From NCBI GenBank assembly GCA_035528375.1, contig DATKYS010000051.1:1-64000 (forward strand): a DNA stretch of 64,000 nt. Reading direction: 5' to 3'. This document shows, one piece after another, positions 7,643 through 15,935 of this stretch. The first letter of the stretch is position 1; each line of letters starts with the position of its first letter. The position numbers and the translations under genes are program-made. This DNA is from a bacterium. GTDB taxonomy: Bacteria; RBG-13-66-14. The notes beneath the pieces were generated by a model that had not been told where the DNA came from, made no database searches, and saw only the letters and a program-made list of their open reading frames with translations.

Positions 7643-8308
7643 ATGAACAGGATTTGGCTCGTTTGCGCGGTCTTCCTGGCCGCCGCGTCCGTCGCTCCGG
7701 CCACCGAGCAGGTCGTCAAACTGGAAACAGATGGCGACAGCTATGTTTGTAGGTTTTACGAGCCGTCAGTACCCCTTGAGTTTTACGTCGACGACAACTT
7801 CGGCGATGCATGGGAGTTACATGTATCGAACACGTACACGTACATTTCGGATCCGTGGTGGATGGAAGTGCTCGAAATGGCATACATGCACTTTGATTTC
7901 TCCGGGCTCGGCGAATACGACGGCGCGGATTTGGTCGAGGCTCAACTGGTATTCAATGCCACTGATGCTGTCGAGGGAGCGGTACTCGCCGCCAAGGTGG
8001 CCGGCCCCTGGGAGGAGATGAGCATCACCTACAGAAACCGACCGCCGCGGGGCGACAGTGTGGCCTCGTTCGACATGGTCGAGGGGTACAACTACGTGGA
8101 CCTCAATGTCGGCAAAATCGCGCCCTGGGTTGACGCGCCGGATTTGGCCTACGGCATCCAGCTTGACCATGGGGGGAATGGTAGTTGGGATAACTACGGG
8201 GTATTCTGCAGCCGGGAAACCGATTCACCACCGGAGCTCTGGCTGACCTTCTCGGAGCCCGCGGTCCAGGAATCGAGCTGGGGGGAGATTAAGGCGTCAT
8301 TCGAATAG
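7643..8308 (+). CDS. Secreted DNRLRE-type protein with SWG tail (copy 2)
   Basis: A 221-residue paralogue of the preceding gene. A signal peptide (1-20, ending APATE) precedes DGDSYVCRFY, VDDNFGDAWEL, MHFDFSGLGEYDGADLVEAQL and EMSITYRNRPP. SRETDSPPELWLTF leads into the C-terminal SSWGEIKASFE. GAGGAG lies ahead of its ATG. Close spacing to both neighbours implies one operon and local duplication. Copies 2 and 3 are closer to each other than to copy 1. Confidence 0.85.
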   Translation: MNRIWLVCAVFLAAASVAPATEQVVKLETDGDSYVCRFYEPSVPLEFYVDDNFGDAWELHVSNTYTYISDPWWMEVLEMAYMHFDFSGLGEYDGADLVEAQLVFNATDAVEGAVLAAKVAGPWEEMSITYRNRPPRGDSVASFDMVEGYNYVDLNVGKIAPWVDAPDLAYGIQLDHGGNGSWDNYGVFCSRETDSPPELWLTFSEPAVQESSWGEIKASFE

Positions 8309-8316
8309 GAGGCGAA

Positions 8317-8964
8317 ATGAACAACAGAGGTCGGCTCGTTTGCGCGGTCTTCCTGGCCGTCGCGACCACCGTCACGGCTACGGTCCAGGTCGTCCTGGAG
8401 GCCGACGGGGACAGCTACGTCAAATACTACGAAGAGTGGGAGAGCGACCCGGAGTACGCCGACGACAACTTCGGCGGCGAGCCTCTGATGTATGTGCTGG
8501 ATAACTATTACCAGTGGGGCGAGGAATTCGAGATACCCTTCATGCACTTCGATTTCTCGGGGCTCGGCGACTACGATGGCACGTATCTGGTCGGGGCGCA
8601 GCTCGTACTCCACGCCGCGTCTTACGCTAATGGTTTGCAGCAAGCCCACGCGGTGGGGGGCGCCTGGGAGGAGATGACCATCACATTCAACAACTGTCCG
8701 GGGGCGGGTGCCCTGTTGGCCTCCTTCTACATGGACGGTGGAGACAACTACGTGGACCTCGACATCGGCCCCATCGCGCCCTGGGTGGACGCGCCGGAAA
8801 CGGCCTACGGAATCCTTATCTTTGACACCGAGCAGGTGTGGGAGGACGATCCTCCGGGGACAATCTACACCCGGGAGACCGAAAACGCGCCGGAGCTTTG
8901 GTTGACCTTCTCGGGGCCCGCGGTCGAGGGGGCGAGCTGGGGGGAGATCAAGGCGGCGTTCTAG
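8317..8964 (+). CDS. Secreted DNRLRE-type protein with SWG tail (copy 3)
   Basis: A 215-residue paralogue. Signal peptide 1-21, then DGDSYVKYY, YADDNFGGEPLM, MHFDFSGLGDYDGTYLVGAQL, EMTITFNNCPG, TRETENAPELWLTFSG and the tail GASWGEIKAAF. It lies 8 bases after copy 2 with GGAGG before the ATG. Long identical segments with copy 2 suggest recent duplication. The transcript then runs into a repeat cluster without an obvious intrinsic terminator. Confidence 0.85.
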   Translation: MNNRGRLVCAVFLAVATTVTATVQVVLEADGDSYVKYYEEWESDPEYADDNFGGEPLMYVLDNYYQWGEEFEIPFMHFDFSGLGDYDGTYLVGAQLVLHAASYANGLQQAHAVGGAWEEMTITFNNCPGAGALLASFYMDGGDNYVDLDIGPIAPWVDAPETAYGILIFDTEQVWEDDPPGTIYTRETENAPELWLTFSGPAVEGASWGEIKAAF

Positions 8965-8976
8965 CGGTTTTTTCAC

Positions 8977-9240
8977 CCGCGGGCGACCGTGGACGGTCGC
9001 CCCTACGGGGGGCGCTGGATATTGACGTAGGGGCGGGTGTCCACACCCGCCCGTTTTTATCGACAAACCGCGATGATGTAGGGGCCGACCGACGGCGCGC
9101 CGTTCAGGTCGGCCCGCGGGCGACCGTGGACGGTCGCCCCTACGGTGAACTGCACGGTTCTAAATGTAGGGCGGGGACTTCAGTCCCCGCCGCTTTACCC
9201 CCCACCCTGACCCCCCCCAGAGGGGGGAGGGGATAGGGGA
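8977..9240. repeat. Intergenic palindromic repeat mosaic, cluster 2
   Basis: GCGACCGTGGACGGTCGC occurs at 8982-8999 and again near 9119-9136. GGGCGGGTGTCCACACCCGCCC occurs near 9030-9051, a GGCCGACCGACGG type near 9082-9114, a GCGGGGACTTCAGTCCCCGC type near 9172-9191, and CCCCCCAGAGGGGGGAGGGG near 9217-9235. The gap separates the DNRLRE operon from hutH in tail-to-tail arrangement. Confidence 0.85.
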
Positions 9241-9245
9241 AACCG

Positions 9246-10766
9246 TCAGTCCAGCGGGCCGATGACCCCCTCGGCGGCCGCCAGTATCGCCCCCGAGCGC
9301 ACCAACTCGGCCATCTCGTTATTGTCGGCGTAGAGCGGCCGGTCCTCGTCCAGGTGCGCCACGTGCTCCCGGACCAGCCCGTAAACGGCTTTAGTGGCCG
9401 GGGCGAACTCGGTGTCGCGGAAATCGCGCGCCTGGCAGGCGGCCATGATTTCGATTCCCAGCACGCCGGGCACGAGGTCCATTATCTGGCGCGTCTTCAG
9501 GGCGGTGGTCCAGCCCATCGAGACGAAGTCCTCCTGGTCCGCCGCGGCGGGGATGCTGCCCACGGCCGCCGGCGTCGAGAGCACCCGACACTCGCAGATC
9601 ATGGCCCCGGCGGTGTACTGGGCCAGCATCAACCCGGAGAACATCCCGCCGCCGTGGGTCAGGAACCCGGGCAGCCCCGCCGACAGCGCGGGGTTCATCA
9701 GGCGGTTGATGCGCCGCTCGGCGAGGACCGCCGCCGTCACCACGCCCATCGAGGCGTACTCCAGGGCCAGGGCCATGGGCGTGCCCTGGAAGTTGGCCCC
9801 GGCGACGACCTCGTCGTCCTCGGGGAAGAAGACCGGGTTGTCGCCGACGCCGTTGAGCTCGGTGAGGAATACCTCGCGGGCGTGGGCCAGGGCGGTGCGG
9901 GCCGGACCGGCGGACTGGGGCGTCGAACGCAGGGAGTACGCGTCCTGGACCTTTTTGCCCGGACGCATCAAAAGCGGCGACCCTTCGGTCAGCCGCCGGA
10001 CGTTTTTCGCCACCGTGATCGAGCCCCCGTGCCCCCGGACGCGGTGCAGCCTTTCGTCGTAGCCCGACATGTTGACGTTGAGGACCTCGAGGGTCATGGC
10101 GGCGGCCACGTCCTGGGTCTTGAGCCAGGTCTCCATCTCCAACAACAGAAGCGAACCCAGGCCGTTGATGAAGTTGGAGCCGTTGATGGAGGCCAGGCCG
10201 TCGCGGGCCTCGTAGGCGATGACCGGCACACCGGCCCGGCGCATCGCCTCGGCCCCGGGCAGCCGCTCGCCCCCGTAGAACGCCTCCCCCTCGCCCATCG
10301 CCACCAGCGCCATCTGACCCATGGGCGACAGGTCACCCGAGGCCCCCACGGACCCCCGGGTGCAGACCACCGGGGTCACCCCGGCGTTGAGCATGGCAGC
10401 CATGGTCTCCGGCACCTCGCGCCGGCAGCCGGAATTGCCGTGGACCAGCACGTTTATCCGGCCGGTCATCGCCGCCCGCACCCACGGCTCGGGCATGGGC
10501 TCCCCGATTCCCGCCGCGTGCGAGTAGATCAGATACCGCTGGAAATCACGGGTCTGCTCCGGCGTGAGCACCGTCTCGGAGAACTCGCCGATGCCCGTGG
10601 TCACCCCGTACATGACCTCGCGGTTTTTTATCTTGACCTCGCACATGGCCCGGCAGCGGTCCACGCGCTCCAGGGCCTCGGGGGGAATCTCCACCCGCTC
10701 GCGGCCCACCGCGACGGCCTTCAGCCGCTCGAGGGTGAGGTTCTCGCCGCTGAGGATGACGGGCAT
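9246..10766 (-). CDS. hutH: Histidine ammonia-lyase-family enzyme
   Basis: A 506-residue protein of the MIO-containing lyase family, starting at ATG 10766; the open frame extends far upstream but only as a shadow of the flavoprotein. Ala142-Ser143-Gly144 in GSVGASGDLSPMG forms the MIO cofactor, Tyr53 in MYGVTTG is the catalytic tyrosine, and SINGSNF, GDNPVFFPEDDEV and DQEDFVSMG match the core. The Glu of QED favours histidine over phenylalanine or tyrosine as substrate. Differences from typical HutH (VTTGIGEF and GRINVLVHGNSGCRRE) leave other aromatic lyases or aminomutases possible. No hutU, hutI or hutG is present, so histidine degradation is not otherwise encoded here. Confidence 0.82.
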   Translation of the reverse strand: MPVILSGENLTLERLKAVAVGRERVEIPPEALERVDRCRAMCEVKIKNREVMYGVTTGIGEFSETVLTPEQTRDFQRYLIYSHAAGIGEPMPEPWVRAAMTGRINVLVHGNSGCRREVPETMAAMLNAGVTPVVCTRGSVGASGDLSPMGQMALVAMGEGEAFYGGERLPGAEAMRRAGVPVIAYEARDGLASINGSNFINGLGSLLLLEMETWLKTQDVAAAMTLEVLNVNMSGYDERLHRVRGHGGSITVAKNVRRLTEGSPLLMRPGKKVQDAYSLRSTPQSAGPARTALAHAREVFLTELNGVGDNPVFFPEDDEVVAGANFQGTPMALALEYASMGVVTAAVLAERRINRLMNPALSAGLPGFLTHGGGMFSGLMLAQYTAGAMICECRVLSTPAAVGSIPAAADQEDFVSMGWTTALKTRQIMDLVPGVLGIEIMAACQARDFRDTEFAPATKAVYGLVREHVAHLDEDRPLYADNNEMAELVRSGAILAAAEGVIGPLD

Positions 10767-10849
10767 CGGCTCTCCTTGTGCGTCGGTTACCGGGGGATGA
10801 TACACCGAACCGGGCGTCCGCTCAAGCCCGAACGACCGCCCGCGATGTG

Positions 10850-10876
10850 AAAAACGGGGCGGCCTGCACCGCCCCG
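10850..10876 (-). terminator. Rho-independent terminator of the flavo-diiron gene
   Basis: On the minus strand CGGGGCGG (10876-10869) pairs with CCGCCCCG (10862-10855) around a six-base loop and is followed by five T residues (10854-10850). It lies 16 bases after the stop. Confidence 0.85.
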
Positions 10877-10891
10877 TGACGCGGATTTTTC

Positions 10892-12070
10892 CTATTTCAA
10901 CCCGGCTTCCCCGTGCTTTTCCGCCACGGTATCGGCCAGGCGGTCCAGGGCCTCGAAATCGGCCTTCCCGGCCAGCCCCTTGGCCAGCACCGGTTCGAGC
11001 ACCTCGACCTTCAGGTTGGGGATGAGGGAAGCCAGGGTCTCCACCGTCTTGCCGCCCCAGCCGTAGGAGCCGACTATGGAGAGGAACCGCGCCTTCGGCC
11101 GCAGCGCGTTGGCCAGAAGAGTCGCGTAGGCCGCCAGCGGGTGGGGACCGGCGAGGACCGTCGGCGTGCCGACGATTATCGTCGCGGCGTCCACCAGGGA
11201 CATCGCCAGCGCCCCGATGTCCACCGAGGCCAGATCGAAGCGCTCCACCCGCACCCCGCGCTCCGCCAGGCCCGCCGTGAGGTGATTGACCATCTCCAGG
11301 GTGCTCCCGTGCATCGAGACGAAGGGCAGCACCGCGATGTTCTTCGGCTCGCCGTTCACCCACCCGTCGTAGGCCTTGACGATGACCTCCGGCCGGGAGT
11401 GAATCGGGCCGTGGCTCGGCGCGATGAGCTTGAATTCGTAGGGCTCCAGCTTCTTCAGATTCTTCGCGATGATACCGGCGAAGGGCATCATAATCTCGGC
11501 GTAGTACCGCTTGGCCGGACCGGCCACCACCCGCTCCCCGTCGGCGTAGAGCTCGCTCGTCGCCAGGTGCGAGCCGAAGAAATCGCAACTGAAGAGGATT
11601 TTGTCCTCCTCGAGGTAGGTCACGAAGGTCTCCGGCCAGTGGACCCACGGCGTGTAGATGAACTTGAGCGTCTTGCCGCCCAGGTCCAGCGTCTCCCCGT
11701 CGGCCACCACCTTGAACCGCTCCTCCGGGACCCGCAGGAGGTCCATGAGCATCCCCTTGGCCCTCTCGGAGGTGACGAGCTTCGCGTCGGGGAACATCGC
11801 CAAAACGTCGGGGATGGAGCCGGAGTGGTCCTGCTCGGCGTGGTGGGCGACGAGGTAGTCCAGGCGCTTTACGCCCTCGAGCTGTTCGAGAAGGATGCCC
11901 CTCATCGGCGGGTCAACCGTGTCCAGGAGGACGGTCTTGTCGCGCCCGCGGACGAGGTAGGCGTTGTAACTTGTGCCGTCGGGCAGGGGGATGAGCTGGT
12001 CGAAGAGCCGGCGGTCCCAGTCCACGGCGCCGAGCCAGTGCACGTTTTCGGTAATCTTGCGCGGTTTCAT
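10892..12070 (-). CDS. fprA: A-type flavo-diiron protein (FprA family)
   Basis: A 392-residue cytoplasmic flavoprotein. Residues 1-245 form a metallo-beta-lactamase-like diiron domain: the HxExDH motif is His77-Ala-Glu79-Gln-Asp81-His82, then FSCDFFGSH and IAPSHGPI supply further ligands. From about 255 a flavodoxin domain follows (VSMHGSTLEMVNHL binding FMN phosphate, then GTPTVLAGPHP and GSYGWGGK). Family members reduce O2 to water or NO to N2O, usually in anaerobes, taking electrons from rubredoxin or F420. No rubredoxin gene is adjacent. ATG 12070 has GGGAGG upstream. The gene has its own promoter and terminator, so it is monocistronic. Confidence 0.92.
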   Translation of the reverse strand: MKPRKITENVHWLGAVDWDRRLFDQLIPLPDGTSYNAYLVRGRDKTVLLDTVDPPMRGILLEQLEGVKRLDYLVAHHAEQDHSGSIPDVLAMFPDAKLVTSERAKGMLMDLLRVPEERFKVVADGETLDLGGKTLKFIYTPWVHWPETFVTYLEEDKILFSCDFFGSHLATSELYADGERVVAGPAKRYYAEIMMPFAGIIAKNLKKLEPYEFKLIAPSHGPIHSRPEVIVKAYDGWVNGEPKNIAVLPFVSMHGSTLEMVNHLTAGLAERGVRVERFDLASVDIGALAMSLVDAATIIVGTPTVLAGPHPLAAYATLLANALRPKARFLSIVGSYGWGGKTVETLASLIPNLKVEVLEPVLAKGLAGKADFEALDRLADTVAEKHGEAGLK

Positions 12071-12111
12071 GGGCCTCCCTTGATTGAATATTTCGCTTTC
12101 GACACACCGAT

Positions 12112-12140
12112 ATTCTAGCACAGATATTCCGACTGCTCAA
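12112..12140 (-). promoter_or_regulatory. Promoter of the flavo-diiron gene
   Basis: On the minus strand TTGAGC (12140-12135) and TAGAAT (12117-12112) have a 17-base spacer, about 42 bases ahead of the start codon. Confidence 0.6.
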
Positions 12141-12199
12141 GTCGGCTATTTGCCGACCGAATCCCCCGACGGTTTTTATACGCGGTAAGGTTGAACAGC

Positions 12200-12633
12200 C
12201 GTAGGGCGGGGACTCCTTTCCCCGCCGTTTTTTTTAAGGAAGCCCTCACCCCCATCCCCTCTCCCGGAGGGAGAGGGGGGCCGCTTCGACCCTCACCCCA
12301 AGCTGCGATGATGTAGGGGCGGGTCTTTAGACCCGCCCGCGGGCCGACATGAACGGCGCGCCGTCGGTCGGCCCCTACGAGGTTGACGCGCGATTCACAC
12401 CTTAGCCGTAGGGGCGGGTGTCCACACCCGCCCGTTCGTTGCATCGGAGTGACTCAAAAGTAGGGCGGGGATTCCCATCCCCGCCGCGTTTTTTATAAGG
12501 TGGCCCTCACCCCCATCCCCTCTCCCGGAGGGAGAGGGGGACCGCTACACCCCCCTCCCCGGCCCGTAGGCAAGCCACTCCCCAAAGGGGAGAGGGGGAA
12601 TAAGGCAGACCTCCCACGGGGGGAGGGAAGCTT
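12200..12633. repeat. Intergenic palindromic repeat mosaic, cluster 3
   Basis: The 600-base divergent gap between the flavo-diiron gene and the permease is mostly repeats: a GCGGGGACTCC...CCCCGC element near 12205, CTCTCCCGGAGGGAGAG near 12260 and again near 12519, GGGCGGGTCTTTAGACCCGCCC near 12318, a GGCCGACATGAACGGCG type near 12343, GGGCGGGTGTCCACACCCGCCC near 12412, and a GCGGGGATTCCCATCCCCGC type near 12465. A boundary motif TTTATAAGG next to CCCTCACC recurs. A -10-like TATAAT at 12636-12641 follows on the plus strand. Confidence 0.85.
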
Positions 12634-12673
12634 GGTATAATCACCCGGCAATCGAGCACCTGCGGAAACCCCC

Positions 12674-13897
12674 ATGACCGGACTCGCCGACCTCTTGAAA
12701 AACGTCGTCTCCGACTGGCGGCGCAACCTCATGCGCAGCATCCTCACCGCGCTGGGCATCGTCATCGCCGTGATGACGGTGGTGACGATTCTGGCGCTGG
12801 TCGGCGGCCTGGACAGCTTCGTGCGCGAGGAGATAGGCGCTCTGGGGGCCAACAGCTTCATCATCAGCCGCACGGGCGTCATCCAGAGCGAGGAGGACTG
12901 GCTCGAGGCCGCCAAGCGTCCGCGAATCACCGACGCCGAGTACTCCTCCCTCGTCCGCAGGCTCAAGGGACGGTATCTCTACGCCTCGCCGCAGGTGCGG
13001 AGCTGGCTCAACATCGAGGCCGGGGGGAAGGAGCTGCGCTACATCCGGACCTTTGGGGTGGGCGCCGACATGTACAACATCAACGAGCGTCCGCTCGAGG
13101 AGGGGAGGTACTTCACCGAGGCCGAGGTCGCCCGGCGGAGGCCGGTGACGGTCCTGGGCTACGAGGTGGCCGGTGAGCTCTTCAGCGGCCTCGACCCCCT
13201 GGGCCGCGAGGTGCGCATCGGCGGGAGGCCCTTCACCGTGGTGGGCGTGTACGCGGAGCAGGGCCGGCTCATGGGCCAGTCCACCGACGACTTCGCCGAC
13301 ATCCCCTACTCCACCTTCCGCAAGTACTACGGCTTCCGCAGCCCGGTGAGCATCTACCTCCGCGCGCGCTCCCAGGAGGAGGTCTCCGAGCTATCGTACG
13401 AGGCCCAGCAGGCGTTCCGCACCGTCCGCCACCTGGCGCCCGGGGAGCCGGACAACTTCGGCGTCGTCTCCGAGAAGCTCCTGGTGTCCGTCTTCGAGCA
13501 GATGACCGGCGTCATCTTCGGCGTGATGATTGTAGTGGGCGGCATCAGCCTCCTGGTGGGCGGCATCGGCATCATGAACGTGATGCTGGTGGCCGTGAGC
13601 GAAAGGACGCGGGAGATAGGCATCCGCAAGGCGGTGGGGGCGCGGCGCTCGGACATCCTGCGCCAGTTCCTCACCGAGGCGCTCCTGGTGACGGTGGTGG
13701 GCGGGGTCATCGGGGTGGGGCTGGGGGCGCTGGTGGCCAACCTCATCGGGGGCGCGGTGGAGCTGCCCGTCGAGGTTTCCGCCGGCTCCGTGGCGCTGGC
13801 CATGATCTTCTGCGGGGTGGTGGGGGTGAGCTTCGGCATATTCCCGGCGCTCAAGGCCGCCCGCCTGGACCCCATCGTCGCGCTGCAGAAGACGTAG
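12674..13897 (+). CDS. ABC transporter permease, FtsX/MacB type
   Basis: A 407-residue membrane protein with the MacB/LolC layout: one N-terminal membrane helix (about residues 22-45, LGIVIAVMTVVTILALVGG), a periplasmic MacB-like core domain (about 50-270), then three helices at about 278-300, 330-355 and 370-395. The family signature MNVMLVAVSERTREIGIRKAVGARRSDI is visible between the second and third helices. It ends at ALQKT, typical of the family. No ATP-binding subunit or membrane-fusion gene is beside it, so the partner must be elsewhere. Probably it drives export or lipoprotein handling by mechanotransmission rather than direct substrate conduction. A TATAAT lies 32 bases ahead of the ATG. 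Confidence 0.9.
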   Translation: MTGLADLLKNVVSDWRRNLMRSILTALGIVIAVMTVVTILALVGGLDSFVREEIGALGANSFIISRTGVIQSEEDWLEAAKRPRITDAEYSSLVRRLKGRYLYASPQVRSWLNIEAGGKELRYIRTFGVGADMYNINERPLEEGRYFTEAEVARRRPVTVLGYEVAGELFSGLDPLGREVRIGGRPFTVVGVYAEQGRLMGQSTDDFADIPYSTFRKYYGFRSPVSIYLRARSQEEVSELSYEAQQAFRTVRHLAPGEPDNFGVVSEKLLVSVFEQMTGVIFGVMIVVGGISLLVGGIGIMNVMLVAVSERTREIGIRKAVGARRSDILRQFLTEALLVTVVGGVIGVGLGALVANLIGGAVELPVEVSAGSVALAMIFCGVVGVSFGIFPALKAARLDPIVALQKT

Positions 13898-13913
13898 GGA
13901 CGGTTTTTCCCGA

Positions 13914-14195
13914 ATGTAGGGCGGGGGGTTTTTTCCCCGCCTTTTTATAAGGTAGCCCTCACCCTATCCCTCTCCCACAGGGAGAGGGGACCGCGCCGAC
14001 CCTCACCCGCGGATTGCGACGACGTAGGGGCGGGTATCCACACCCGCCCGTTTTTGCCCCTCACCCTAGCCCTCTCCCCAGAGGGGAGAGGGGACACGCG
14101 GCAACCCTAATCCCGACCCTCTCCTAAATGTAGGCGGGGATTTTAACCGAGCGAAGCGAGCTATGCCCCCGGCAAATCCCCGCCGTTTTTTAACG
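13914..14195. repeat. Intergenic palindromic repeat mosaic, cluster 4
   Basis: Between the convergent permease and HhH genes are a GCGGGGGGTTTTTTCCCCGC element near 13920, CTCCCACAGGGAGAG near 13971, GGGCGGGTATCCACACCCGCCC near 14028, CTCCCCAGAGGGGAGAG near 14073 and a long-loop GGCGGGGATTT...AAATCCCCGCC element at about 14133-14184. Confidence 0.8.
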
Positions 14196-14212
14196 ACCAT
14201 CCCCTCCGTTTT

Positions 14213-14713
14213 TTACCGGCCCACGGTCACCAGCCCCCGCATCGCCGCCAGCTTCCCCTCCCCGATCCCCTCCACCCGCAGCAAGTCGTCAACGGAGGAA
14301 TAGGGCCTCCCCGCGATGATTCTGCGCGACAGCACCTCGCCGATGCCCGGCAGCCTTTCGAGCTCCCAGGCCGGGGCGCGGTTCAAATCGAACGGCCCCG
14401 TCGGTTCCGCCCGGGACCCGAGCCAGCGGCGGTCGAACCAGACCAGCGCCGGCAGGCCCGGCGTCACCCGGGGCAGCGAGGCGGCGAGAGCGGGTTCGCC
14501 CCCGGCCCGGCGGTAGATGTAGGCCAGATCGGGTGTGGTCCCCCGGAGGAAGGGGTAGGCGCCGGGACGGGCCACGGCGTCACCGAAGACGAAGGCGTAG
14601 TCCACCGCGGGTTTTTCACCCGGGGGCGGGGGATGGGGCTGGTCGAGGAGGATGAAGAGGGCCGCCGCGAGGGCGAGCGCGACCACGGCGGCGGTTTCGG
14701 CGCGGCCGATCAA
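14213..14713 (-). CDS. ComEA-like helix-hairpin-helix protein with N-terminal membrane anchor
   Basis: The frame stays open to 14968, but the upstream part is only the TPR gene in another frame. The likely start is TTG at 14713, overlapping the TPR stop as TTGA, giving 166 residues. A membrane helix (about 6-23, AAVVALALAAALFILL) is followed by a SLBB-like segment (DYAFVFGDAVARPGAYPF, about 38-60) and a ComEA-type helix-hairpin-helix pair at the end (FDLNRAPAWELERLPGIG, then VDDLLRVEGIGEGKLAAM). ComEA proteins bind double-stranded DNA at the outer face of the membrane during uptake. No other competence gene is present here. A GTG five codons later is an alternative start. Confidence 0.8.
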   Translation of the reverse strand: MIGRAETAAVVALALAAALFILLDQPHPPPPGEKPAVDYAFVFGDAVARPGAYPFLRGTTPDLAYIYRRAGGEPALAASLPRVTPGLPALVWFDRRWLGSRAEPTGPFDLNRAPAWELERLPGIGEVLSRRIIAGRPYSSVDDLLRVEGIGEGKLAAMRGLVTVGR

Positions 14714-15633
14714 CGCTCCAGCTCGGCGACGGCGGCGACGTTGTGGGGGTCCAGGACGAGCACCCGTTCCCAGAGCTCGCGGGCCTCCGCGTCCCGGTCC
14801 GTGGCCCTGAGCCACTTGGTGACAATCTGGACCAAATTGTTGTCCAGGCGGCCGCGCTCGAGCATGGCCCGGGTCGCCTCCAGGGCGGCGGGGAAATCGC
14901 CCTGCCGGACCGAGACTATGCCCACGGCCCGCCAGGCGGAACCGCTCCCCGTCTGGTCGGCGCACCACCGCCCGGCCAGTTCCTGGGCCGGGATCAGCTC
15001 ATCCTTCTCGTAGTAAATCTCGAACAGCGGCTCGAAGGCGTAAGCGAAGGAGGGGTTGAGCTCCAGCGTACGCTCGAAGGCGCTCTGGGCCTCGTCCTTG
15101 ATGTCATTGAACAGGGCGGCCATGCCGTGGAGGTAGTGGTAGTCGGGTCGGGCGGGGTCGAGGTCCACCAGGCGCCGGGTGAGCGGCAACGCCTCGAGCG
15201 TGTCGCCCTGCTGGAGGAGGCTCTCGGCCAGACCGGCCAGGACCGGCGGGTTGTCCGGCAACAGCTTGTCGGACATGCGGAACATCTCCACCGCGTTGCC
15301 GTAATCCCTCACGTACTTGAAGATTATCCCGAGGTTCTGGAGGAAGATGGGGTCGCCCTGGTATTCGCCGATGAGCGGCTGGAGGAGGCGGAGCGCTTCC
15401 TCGTACCGGCCCCGGGCCAGCGCCACCTGCCCCAGACCGTTAATCGCCGCCGGGTAGCCCGGCTCGAGCTCCAGGGCCCGGTTGAAAGAGACCACCGCGT
15501 CCTCGTAGTTCCCCTCGCGCAGCGCCACGTTCCCGTCGCCCACCAGCTCCAGGGCCGAGTCGCCGACCGCCGGGGCAACGAGAACCAGGAGCGTGAAAAG
15601 AACTTTTATCGCGGGGTCGCCCATACCCTTCAC
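14710..15633 (-). CDS. TPR-repeat protein with signal peptide
   Basis: A 307-residue protein starting at GTG 15633 (overlapping the upstream stop as GTGA) or at ATG 15624. An export signal (VLFTLLVLVAPAVGDSA) is followed by about seven tetratricopeptide repeats from residue 25 to the end, recognisable by units such as GNYEDAVVSFNRALELEPGY and GRYEEALRLLQPLIGEYQGD. It is probably periplasmic or membrane-attached and acts as a protein-interaction scaffold. It is third in the divIVA-DUF167-TPR-HhH chain, in which every junction overlaps. Partner proteins are not predictable. Confidence 0.85.
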   Translation of the reverse strand: MKGMGDPAIKVLFTLLVLVAPAVGDSALELVGDGNVALREGNYEDAVVSFNRALELEPGYPAAINGLGQVALARGRYEEALRLLQPLIGEYQGDPIFLQNLGIIFKYVRDYGNAVEMFRMSDKLLPDNPPVLAGLAESLLQQGDTLEALPLTRRLVDLDPARPDYHYLHGMAALFNDIKDEAQSAFERTLELNPSFAYAFEPLFEIYYEKDELIPAQELAGRWCADQTGSGSAWRAVGIVSVRQGDFPAALEATRAMLERGRLDNNLVQIVTKWLRATDRDAEARELWERVLVLDPHNVAAVAELER

Positions 15634-15935
15634 TCTTCCAGTTGCGCGGCCAGGAGCCTTTCGACCTCCTCCGCCGTCAGGCCGGTGACGGCGGCGAGCT
15701 TGTCCCGGCTCCCGAACCCCCGTACCAACTCGACCCGGTTCCGGGGGATTCCCAACAGTTCGGCCAGGAGCCCCACCGCCTCGGCGTTGGCCCGACCGTC
15801 GAGAGGCGGGCTTTTCAGGCGGAGCTTCAGCGCCCCGCCGTGGAGGCCGGCCGGCCCGGCGCGTCGCGACCGCGGCTGGACGTGGAGCGGGACCAGCGCG
15901 CGTCCGGACGCGTCCTCGCCGACCTTAAGGGGCAC
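15630..15935 (-). CDS. DUF167 (YggU) family protein
   Basis: A 101-residue protein with the DUF167 core: LHVQPRSRRAGPAG, LKLRLKSPPLDGRANAEAVGLLAELLG and VELVRGFGSRDKLAAVTGL. The function of the family is not established. It begins at a GTG overlapping the end of the divIVA-like gene by 11 bases, and its stop overlaps the TPR start. A DivIVA/YggU neighbourhood is common in bacterial cell-division regions. An unusual C-terminal extension (TAEEVERLLAAQLEE) follows the core. Confidence 0.88.
   Translation of the reverse strand: MPLKVGEDASGRALVPLHVQPRSRRAGPAGLHGGALKLRLKSPPLDGRANAEAVGLLAELLGIPRNRVELVRGFGSRDKLAAVTGLTAEEVERLLAAQLEE

Noticed and set aside
9354-10850. 498-residue open frame on the plus strand opposite hutH
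   Set aside because: Composition is His/Gly/Arg-rich shadow of the MIO lyase; no ribosome binding site or motif.
10767-11648. N-terminal extension of the ammonia-lyase frame to 800 residues
   Set aside because: The extension overlaps the flavo-diiron gene and has no lyase-family similarity; normal HutH length fits ATG 10766.
14380-14395. tRNA T-arm-like GGTTCAAATCG
   Set aside because: It lies inside the HhH gene and no cloverleaf can be drawn around it; no tRNA was found anywhere in the window.
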